This document shows, one piece after another, positions 42,764-49,477 of a DNA stretch of 64,000 nt. The notes beneath the pieces were generated by a model. It saw only the letters and a program-made list of their open reading frames with translations, was not told the DNA's origin and ran no database searches. Position 1 is the stretch's first letter. Every line of letters starts with the position of its first letter. The stretch is from Kitasatospora sp. MAA19 (lineage in GTDB: Bacteria > Actinomycetota > Actinomycetes > Streptomycetales > Streptomycetaceae), in NCBI RefSeq assembly GCF_029894125.1, contig NZ_JARXYZ010000003.1, positions 471,450 through 535,449 on the forward strand, read 5' to 3'. The position numbers and the translations under genes were made by a program.

Positions 42764-44164
42764 ATGCATCTACCGTCCTCCGGCTTCAGCGCGCGCCTCA
42801 AGCGCGCCGTGACCGGGTCCGCGGACACCCCGCTGGTGTTCCTGGGCAACTTCGAGGTGGAGAACCACTGGGCGCTCGGCGAGCCCGCGCTGCCCCGGGT
42901 CGCCTCGCACGCGGGCAGCGCGGTGGTGAACCGGATGGACGAGTTCGCGCTGCTGCTCGGCGGCAAGAACGACCACGTCGTGCTGAAGACCGCCCTGGAC
43001 GAGGGCTACCGCGGCTACCTGGAGGGCCTCGGCCTGGAGCTGCCCACCGTGCACGTGGTGGCCGACCAGGACCCGCAGCGCACCGTCAGCGAGGACGCCC
43101 TCGCCGACCCGGAGCTGCTGCGCGCGCTGTCCGCCGTCGCCGGCGAGGGCGCCCGGCTGACCGCGCACGGGATCTCCACCGTCGAGGAGGAGCTGGCCGA
43201 GCGCACCGGGCTGCGGCTGGGCGCCCCGAGCGCCGCCGTCTGCAAGCGGGTCAACAGCAAGGTGTACAGCCGCCGGCTCTCCGACGAGCTGGGCATCCGC
43301 CAGGCCCGCGGCTGGGCCTGCGAGACGCTGGAGGAGCTGGCCGAGGCGGTGGCCGCGGCCGGCGAACTCCTGGCGTCGGGCCGCAAGGTGGTGCTGAAGG
43401 ACGCGTTCGGCGTGTCCGGCAAGGGCATCGTCGTGCTGGACAGCGAGGCCCGGCTGGGCCGGCTGCACCGGATGGCCGTCCAGCAGGCCGAGCGCGCCGC
43501 CAAGGCCGCGGGCGGGGCCCCGCGCACCGCGCTGGTGATCGAGGAGTGGGTCGCCAAGCGCTGCGACCTCAACTACCAGTTCACGGTGGGTCGGGACGGC
43601 TCCACGCACTTCGACTTCGTCAAGGAGCTGCTCACCGAGAACGGCGTCCACAAGGGCCACCGGATCCCGGCCCGGCTGACCGGGGCGCAGGTCGCCGAGA
43701 TCTCCGCGACCGCGCTGCGGCTCGGCGAGCGGCTCGCCGCCGACGGCTACTACGGCGTGGTCGGCGTCGACGCGATGGTCGACCCGGACGAGGGCCTGTA
43801 CCCGGTCATCGAGATCAACGCCCGCAACAACATGTCCACGTACCAGAACGTGGTGCACGAGGGCGGCCTGGCCGGGGCCGACGAGGTCGCCGTCGCCCGG
43901 CACTTCCCGCTGCGCCTGGCCCGCCCGCTGCCCTTCGCCGAGCTGGCCGAGGTGCTGGACGGACTGCTGCTGACCGAGCGGGGCGCGCGCCCGCGCGGCC
44001 TGTTCGTGAACAACTACGCCACGGTGAACGCCGCCGCGGGCACCGACGCGGACGGCTTCGAGGGCCGGCTGTACGGCGTGCTCGTCGGCGCCTCCGACGA
44101 GGAGATCGAGGCGCTGGACACCGACATCACCCGCCGCCTCGCGGCCTACCCGGAACGGAGCTGA
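42764..44164 (+). CDS. ATP-grasp aminoacyl-ACP ligase (BtrJ-like)
   Basis: A 466-residue preATP-grasp/ATP-grasp ligase. The N-terminal 150 residues form the pre-domain. ATP-binding residues are around GRKVVLKDAFGVSGKGIVVLD, and the metal-binding EIN triplet is VIEINARNNMSTYQ. Its layout resembles BtrJ of butirosin biosynthesis, which joins L-glutamate to an ACP thiol using ATP. The decarboxylase gene begins two bases after its stop, and an ACP follows, the same trio as BtrJ/BtrK/BtrI. The amino acid is not proven; glutamate, giving gamma-aminobutyrate after decarboxylation, is the obvious guess. Confidence 0.85.
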   Translation: MHLPSSGFSARLKRAVTGSADTPLVFLGNFEVENHWALGEPALPRVASHAGSAVVNRMDEFALLLGGKNDHVVLKTALDEGYRGYLEGLGLELPTVHVVADQDPQRTVSEDALADPELLRALSAVAGEGARLTAHGISTVEEELAERTGLRLGAPSAAVCKRVNSKVYSRRLSDELGIRQARGWACETLEELAEAVAAAGELLASGRKVVLKDAFGVSGKGIVVLDSEARLGRLHRMAVQQAERAAKAAGGAPRTALVIEEWVAKRCDLNYQFTVGRDGSTHFDFVKELLTENGVHKGHRIPARLTGAQVAEISATALRLGERLAADGYYGVVGVDAMVDPDEGLYPVIEINARNNMSTYQNVVHEGGLAGADEVAVARHFPLRLARPLPFAELAEVLDGLLLTERGARPRGLFVNNYATVNAAAGTDADGFEGRLYGVLVGASDEEIEALDTDITRRLAAYPERS

Positions 44165-44166
44165 CC

Positions 44167-45453
44167 GTGAGCGTCGCATTCGAGGTGCAGGGCCTCGGGA
44201 TCACCGAGCTCGCCGAGGAGTTCGGCACCCCGCTCTACCTGTACGACGGTGAGGAGATCACCACCCGCTTCCAGGGGCTGCGCGCGGCGCTGCACCCGGC
44301 GCTGGAGGTCTTCTACTCGCTCAAGGCCAACCCCAACATCTCCGTCTGCGCGCTGCTGCACAGCCTGGGCTCCCGCGCCGAGGTGTCCTCGCTGACCGAG
44401 CTGGTCACCGCGCGCCGGGCCGGGGTCGAGCCGCACGACATCATCTTCCTCGGCCCGGGCAAGAGCCGCGGCGAGGTGGCGGCCTGCCTGGACGAGGACA
44501 TCCACGCGATCGTCTGCGAGTCGATCGGCGAGCTGGACCTGATCGACGAGGTGGCCCGCGAGCGCGGGATCACCGCGCGGGTCGCGCTGCGGGTCAACCC
44601 GAGCTTCTCGGTGAAGGGCTCGGGCCTGACGATGGGCGGCAAGCCGCGCCAGTTCGGCACCGACGAGGAGCTGCTGCTCGCCGAGGGCAAGGGCCTCGCC
44701 GCCCGCTACCCCAACATCCGGCTGATGGGCGTCCAGGTGTACCTGGGCACCCGCATCCTGATCGAGGAGTCCGTCGTCGAGAACACCCGGCGGATCCTGG
44801 AGCTGGCCGAGCGCCTCTCCACCGAGCTGGGCTTCCCGCTGGAGACGGTCGACGTCGGCGGCGGCCTGGGCATCGCCTACTTCGACAACGAGAAGGACCT
44901 CGACGTCGCCGAGCTGACCGCCCAGCTCAACCCGCTGATCGCGGCCTTCCGCGAGCGGCACCCGGACACCCGGATGATCATGGAGCTGGGCCGGTTCCTG
45001 GTCGCCGCCTCCGGCACCTACGTGACCCGGGTGCGCTACACCAAGACCTCGATGGGCGAGAACTTCGCGGTCACCGACGGCGGTACCAACCACCACATGG
45101 CGGCCGTCGGCATCGGCTCGTACGTGAAGCGCAACTTCCCGATGGCCGCGCTGGAGCGCCTGGACGAGCCGGCCACCGAGCCCTGGCACATCACCGGCCC
45201 GCTCTGCACGCCGAACGACGTCATCGGCAAGAAGGTCCCGATGCCGGCGCTGCGGGCCGGCGAACTGATCGGGGTGCAGCGCTCCGGCGCGTACGGGCCG
45301 ACCGCCTCCCCGGTGCACTTCCTGAGCCACGGCTACCCGGCGGAGGTGCTCGTCCTGGACGGACGGCCGCACCTGATCCGGGAGCGCGACGACGTCGAGG
45401 CGATGCTCGGCCGCCAGCGGCTCTACCGCGCCGCCGGCGACGACCAGAACTGA
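44167..45453 (+). CDS. PLP-dependent aminoacyl-ACP decarboxylase (BtrK-like)
   Basis: A 428-residue fold-III (alanine racemase/ornithine-DAP decarboxylase) enzyme. The PLP-binding Lys53 lies in FYSLKANPN, the phosphate-binding glycines in VDVGGGLG, the MELGR motif near residue 278, and the active-site Cys347 in GPLCTPND. In butirosin the homologous BtrK decarboxylates glutamyl-ACP to gamma-aminobutyryl-ACP. The GTG start lies two bases after the ATP-grasp stop, so the pair is coupled. A free-amino-acid decarboxylase is the alternative, but the neighbouring ligase and ACP argue for an ACP-bound substrate. Confidence 0.87.
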   Translation: MSVAFEVQGLGITELAEEFGTPLYLYDGEEITTRFQGLRAALHPALEVFYSLKANPNISVCALLHSLGSRAEVSSLTELVTARRAGVEPHDIIFLGPGKSRGEVAACLDEDIHAIVCESIGELDLIDEVARERGITARVALRVNPSFSVKGSGLTMGGKPRQFGTDEELLLAEGKGLAARYPNIRLMGVQVYLGTRILIEESVVENTRRILELAERLSTELGFPLETVDVGGGLGIAYFDNEKDLDVAELTAQLNPLIAAFRERHPDTRMIMELGRFLVAASGTYVTRVRYTKTSMGENFAVTDGGTNHHMAAVGIGSYVKRNFPMAALERLDEPATEPWHITGPLCTPNDVIGKKVPMPALRAGELIGVQRSGAYGPTASPVHFLSHGYPAEVLVLDGRPHLIRERDDVEAMLGRQRLYRAAGDDQN

Positions 45454-45500
45454 CCACCGACCGGCCGACCGACGGCCGGGACCAGCCCAAGGAGAACAGC

Positions 45501-45767
45501 ATGACCGACACCGCCACCACCGACGCGAAGTACGTCGACGCCGTCCGCAAGGGCCTGTCGGAGGTCCTCAACAAGGACGTCTCCGGCGCCGACGCGAGCG
45601 TCCGCCTCTTCGACGAGCTGGGCCTGGACTCCAGCAGCGCGCTCGAACTACTCATCACCATCGAGGAGATCCTCGACGTGCAGTTCGACGCCGACGAGCT
45701 GGACATGACCCACTTCGAGACCGTGGGCTCGCTGGCCGGCTTCGTCGCCGCGGAAGCGAGCGCCTAA
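45501..45767 (+). CDS. Acyl carrier protein
   Basis: An 88-residue stand-alone ACP. The phosphopantetheine Ser44 lies in GLDSSSALELL, and helices I and III are conserved (YVDAVRKGLSEVLNK, FETVGSLAGFVAAEAS). The acidic charge and spacing fit discrete carrier proteins such as BtrI. The ATG follows AAGGAG. It is the likely carrier for the ligase and decarboxylase upstream and for the KAS III-like and dehydrogenase-like proteins around it. Its partner PPTase is in the same operon. Confidence 0.93.
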   Translation: MTDTATTDAKYVDAVRKGLSEVLNKDVSGADASVRLFDELGLDSSSALELLITIEEILDVQFDADELDMTHFETVGSLAGFVAAEASA

Positions 45768-45769
45768 GC

Positions 45770-46669
45770 ATGTTCCGCGCGACTGCGCCCGTGCGGCCCC
45801 CGGCCCCGGCCGGCGCGGACGGCCCGTCCGGCCCGGCGACGGCGACGGCGACGGCGGTCCTGCCGCGGCTGGTCCGGGCCGGCGTCCACACCCCGCCGGG
45901 GCCGGGTGCGCCGTACGAGCCGGAGGGCGCGCGGGAGGACTTCTACCGCGAGCTCGGGGCGCTCTACGGGGCCGCCTTCGACCGCGGGCAGTTCGCCGAC
46001 TCGGGGCGGCGCACCTCGGTGGAGCTGGCCTACGGCGCGCTCGACGCGCTGGGGCCGCTGACCGCCGAGGAGTGCCCCGAGGTGGTGGTGGTCGCCTACG
46101 CCGCACCGGACTTCGACCACTCCGAACTGGTCGCCTCCTGCGTGAAGCGGCGGCTGCCGGGCGAGCCGCTCTCCTTCGCCCTGTCCGACCAGGGCGTGCT
46201 GGCGCCGTTCAGCGCGCTGCGGGTCGCCGTGGAGTACGCCCGGCGGTGCGGCTGGTCGCGGCTGCTGCTGCTGGTCGTGGACCAGGGCACCCAGCCGTTC
46301 CCGCTGCCCGCGACCGGACCGGCCGCCGTCCACGGGGACGCGGCGGTCGCGCTGCTGATCCACTGGGACGGCGGCGACGCGGCCCCGGCCGGGATGGCGC
46401 AGGGCCGCCCGGAGCCGGCGCTGTTCGCCGACTGGGACGGTTCGGCCGCACTGGTCGCCGGTTCCGGGCTGTCCGAGGGCGGCGCTGAACTTCCGGCCCA
46501 CGACGGACCGTTGATCAGGGTGGCGGCCGGACAGCCCGCCACCGGCGGCTGGGCCGCCCTGCTCGCCGCCGCCGACCGGGACCGCCCGGTGGTGGTGGCC
46601 GACTACGACCGGGAACGCGACTTCCTGGCCTACTGCACACTCGACACGGGGGAGTTGGGGGTCCGATGA
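45770..46669 (+). CDS. Cys-less, truncated KAS III-like protein
   Basis: A 299-residue protein that aligns in pattern with the N-terminal half of KAS III enzymes: VELAYGALDALGPLTAEE, VVVVAYAAPD, and GDAAVALLIHW. The active-site segment reads FALSDQGVLAPFSALRVA, which places Val143 where KAS III has its Cys. The C-terminal half with catalytic His and Asn is missing, replaced by about 100 unrelated residues. It is thus almost certainly non-catalytic. It starts two bases after the ACP stop and overlaps the next gene by four. A chain-length-factor-like or scaffold partner of the KAS III protein at the operon start is the simplest idea (inference). Confidence 0.72.
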   Translation: MFRATAPVRPPAPAGADGPSGPATATATAVLPRLVRAGVHTPPGPGAPYEPEGAREDFYRELGALYGAAFDRGQFADSGRRTSVELAYGALDALGPLTAEECPEVVVVAYAAPDFDHSELVASCVKRRLPGEPLSFALSDQGVLAPFSALRVAVEYARRCGWSRLLLLVVDQGTQPFPLPATGPAAVHGDAAVALLIHWDGGDAAPAGMAQGRPEPALFADWDGSAALVAGSGLSEGGAELPAHDGPLIRVAAGQPATGGWAALLAAADRDRPVVVADYDRERDFLAYCTLDTGELGVR

Positions 46670-47388
46670 CGGTTCCGGCCGAGGTGCGCGAGCACTGGCG
46701 GGAGGCACGGACGAGCGCGCGCAATGACGGCCTCGTCCCCGCACTGACCCTGCTCTCCCGCGCGCTGTCCCCCGGGGTGGCGCCGCGCGGCCCGCGCGGG
46801 CACGCCGTGGTCCCGCGCGAACTCCTGGGCGAACTCGCCGAGTCGGGTGACGACGACGCGGACGGGGACCGGGACCCGGTGCCCGGCCTCGCCGTCCTGG
46901 GCCCCGCCGGCCCGCCCCCGGACCCGTCCGCCCCCGACGCCCGGAACTGGGGCACCGGGCTCGCCTGGCTGCGGCTCGGCGCGTCCGAGCGGCTGCGGGA
47001 GGCCTGCCTCGCCTACCTGGCGGCCCGGCAGGTCGAGGGCAGCTCACTGCTGCTGCAGCAGCTGGTCAAGGGCGCGCTCGCCGACGTGCTGATCGACCAC
47101 CTGGAGATCGAGGGCGTCCTCGACGACCTCGCCGAGGGCCCCGGACCGGACGACTCCCCGCTCGCCCCCGGCCTGCCCCTGGACGGGCCGGCCCTCGCCC
47201 GGCTCCAGGCGCAGATCACCCAGGCCGACCGGGCGCTGCTGCGGCTGCTCGGCGCGTACGGTTTCACCGCGGAGGGACCGGGCCGGGCGGCGTACGCCTC
47301 CGAGCTCCTCGCCGACGTGTACTGCGGCTGGCCGCGGCCGGCCGGGGACTCCGCACCGAACGTCGACTCCCGGAAGGGGAACGTGTGA
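46666..47388 (+). CDS. Acyl-CoA dehydrogenase C-terminal-domain-like protein
   Basis: A 240-residue helical protein. The second half resembles the C-terminal four-helix bundle of acyl-CoA dehydrogenases (LAWLRLGASERLREACLAYLA, ARLQAQITQADRALLRLLGAYG, then YASELLADVY). The N-terminal and middle beta domains that bind FAD and the acyl chain are missing, replaced by Pro/Gly/Asp-rich sequence. No catalytic Glu motif is present. It overlaps the preceding gene (ATGA) and the following full-length dehydrogenase (GTGA), so the two are almost surely made together. A non-catalytic subunit of a hetero-oligomeric dehydrogenase is plausible, as known for some mycobacterial FadE pairs; this is inference. 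Confidence 0.65.
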   Translation: MTVPAEVREHWREARTSARNDGLVPALTLLSRALSPGVAPRGPRGHAVVPRELLGELAESGDDDADGDRDPVPGLAVLGPAGPPPDPSAPDARNWGTGLAWLRLGASERLREACLAYLAARQVEGSSLLLQQLVKGALADVLIDHLEIEGVLDDLAEGPGPDDSPLAPGLPLDGPALARLQAQITQADRALLRLLGAYGFTAEGPGRAAYASELLADVYCGWPRPAGDSAPNVDSRKGNV

Positions 47389-48545
47389 TCAGCCTGCCCG
47401 GCTCGCTGGAAACCACGCACCGGTACGTGCGGCGGTGGGCCGACGACCTGCGGGCGGGCGCGCTCGAGATCGACCGGGACCCGGAAGCCGTCCACCGCTA
47501 CCTGGACCTGCCCGCCGTCCGGTTCCTGGCCGGCCACCAGGTGCCGCCGGAATGGGACCGCGCGTCCGCCGCGGCCGGCGCGGGCCCCGCGCACGGCCTG
47601 GCCACCCTGGAGCGGGTCCTGGTGAGCGAGGAACTGGCGCGCGGCGACGCCGGGATGATGCTGGGCGCGCCCGGCGCCTCGATGTGCGGGGTGCTGCTGA
47701 GCGTGCTCGGCAGCCAGGCGCAGAAGGACTGGGTGTACGGCCGGCTCGCCGAACGCCCCCGCTGGACCTGCTTCGCCCTCACCGAGCCCGACCGCGGCTC
47801 CGCCATCGGCGAGATGACCACCACGCTGACCCCGGTGGGCGACGGCTCGTACCTCCTGGACGGCGAGAAGCGCTACGTCGGCAACGCCGCGCGGGCCGAC
47901 CTGGGCGCCGTGTTCGCCCGGGTCGCGGGCACCGAGCGGCTCGGCGTGCTGGCCGTCCTGGTGGACACCGCCGACCCCGGTTTCCGGGCGGAGCCGCTGC
48001 CCACCCTCGGCCTGCGCGGCGTCCAGCTGACCCGGATCACCCTCGACCGGGTGCACGTGCCGGCCGAACGGGTGCTCGGCGCCCACCTGCCGCCGACCCG
48101 GCGCGGGATGTGGAGCATCGTCTCGGTCTTCAACCAGCTCCGCCCGAGCGTGGCCGCGATCGCCCTCGGCATCGCCCGCGCCGCCCACGACTACGTCGCC
48201 GAGAACCGCGAGGTGCTGCGCGGCGCGGAGCGCGAGCTGTTCGAGTCGCTCGGCCAGCGGATCGACGCGGCCCGGCAGTTGACCTACCGGGCGGCCCTCG
48301 CGGTGGACCGCCGGCCGGCCGCCGGGCACCTCTCCTCGGCCGCGAAGGCGCGCGCCTGCGAACTCGCCGAGGACGTGACGATGCACGCGCTCGGTTTCTT
48401 CGGACCGGGCGCCCGGCTGGATCACCCGCTCCTCGACAAACTCGCCCGGGACGCCCGGGGCACCGAGTTCATGGAGGGGACACGGAACATCCAGAAGCTG
48501 AATCTGTTCCAGGGGCTGCACACCGGAAAGGTGGGCCGGCCCTGA
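47385..48545 (+). CDS. Acyl-CoA/acyl-ACP dehydrogenase
   Basis: A 386-residue FAD-dependent dehydrogenase. The middle-domain motif is CFALTEPDRGSAIGEM, followed by LDGEKRYVGNAARAD. The catalytic Glu is present in the C-terminal FMEGTRNIQ, the medium-chain type position. The substrate in this operon is more likely an acyl-ACP or peptidyl-carrier thioester than a free CoA ester, as for dehydrogenases in other biosynthetic clusters. The reaction would install a C=C (or imine) in the carrier-bound acyl group. The GTG start overlaps the previous gene; the stop appears to overlap the PPTase start. Confidence 0.88.
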   Translation: MISLPGSLETTHRYVRRWADDLRAGALEIDRDPEAVHRYLDLPAVRFLAGHQVPPEWDRASAAAGAGPAHGLATLERVLVSEELARGDAGMMLGAPGASMCGVLLSVLGSQAQKDWVYGRLAERPRWTCFALTEPDRGSAIGEMTTTLTPVGDGSYLLDGEKRYVGNAARADLGAVFARVAGTERLGVLAVLVDTADPGFRAEPLPTLGLRGVQLTRITLDRVHVPAERVLGAHLPPTRRGMWSIVSVFNQLRPSVAAIALGIARAAHDYVAENREVLRGAERELFESLGQRIDAARQLTYRAALAVDRRPAAGHLSSAAKARACELAEDVTMHALGFFGPGARLDHPLLDKLARDARGTEFMEGTRNIQKLNLFQGLHTGKVGRP

Positions 48546-49324
48546 ACGGGACAGAACAACCGGCCGGTCGAGATTCGGTCGAGGTCTGGCAGATTCCGCT
48601 GAACGGCGGGGACCACCCGGATCAACCGGGCGGCGAAGCCCCCGGGGACGACCCGGACGGGTACCCCCGGCACCTGGAGGAACTGCTCGACGAGCAGGAG
48701 AAGGCGCGAGCCCGGAGCGGACGACTGCCCGGGCTGCGGCGCCGTTTCGTGCTCGCGCACGCCGCCACCCGGATCGTCCTCGGCGAGCGGCTCGGCCGCC
48801 CCCCGGCCGCGCTGAGCTTCACCCGCGGCCCGTGGGGGAAGCCGGAGGTCGAGGGTGCGGCCGGCCTGTACTTCAGCCTGTCGCACTCGGGCGAGATCGC
48901 CCTGCTCGCCCTGGCATCGCGGCCGGTCGGAGTGGATGTCGAGCTGGCCCGCGCCGACCTGGACATCGACCGGCTGGCCGGTCGCTTCTTCCCACCGGAG
49001 GAACGGCGGTTGGTGGCCCGGGACGGGCACGACGCCTTCACCCGGCTGTGGACCAGGAAGGAGGCGTGCGTGAAGGCCTCGGGCGGCAGACTCACCCAGG
49101 GCATGGGGATCCCGGTCGCGCACACCGGGCGGGAGGCGACCGTATACGCACGCTCCGGGCCACTGCCCGGGCCATGGAGAGTCGCCGACCTGCCGCTTCC
49201 CGAGCAATACGCGGGGTCCGTCGCCCTGATCGGCGACGGGCCCTTTAACGTGTCCCGGCGGATGTGGTATCAAATGCCGCCTGGGGAATCCGACGGAAAC
49301 CCTCGTACGTCGGCTGTCAAGTAG
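48542..49324 (+). CDS. 4'-Phosphopantetheinyl transferase (Sfp type), probable CTG start
   Basis: A 260-residue Sfp-type enzyme that would activate the ACP and the NRPS carrier domains by adding phosphopantetheine. Motifs are FSLSHSGEIALLAL, VGVDVELARADLDID (Mg-binding Asp/Glu), and FTRLWTRKEACVKASG. No ATG, GTG or TTG lies in frame before the conserved RRRFVLAHAATRIVLG helix. A CTG at 48542 overlaps the upstream stop (CTGA) and has GGAAAGG ten bases before it. It is thus probably an unusual CTG start with translational coupling. The gene closes the biosynthetic operon. Confidence 0.88.
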   Translation: MNGTEQPAGRDSVEVWQIPLNGGDHPDQPGGEAPGDDPDGYPRHLEELLDEQEKARARSGRLPGLRRRFVLAHAATRIVLGERLGRPPAALSFTRGPWGKPEVEGAAGLYFSLSHSGEIALLALASRPVGVDVELARADLDIDRLAGRFFPPEERRLVARDGHDAFTRLWTRKEACVKASGGRLTQGMGIPVAHTGREATVYARSGPLPGPWRVADLPLPEQYAGSVALIGDGPFNVSRRMWYQMPPGESDGNPRTSAVK

Positions 49325-49477
49325 AAGAAACTCCCCCTCCAATCGTCGAAGTTGTACCCGTGATCATGCGACGAAGCGTCACTAGATTCAGAGACGCAGG
49401 CGCACGCCGCACCGCACCGGCCGGACTCATTGGTCAGGCCCGTGTCCGATCCGGGCATTTCTTTTGAGGAGGGGAAC

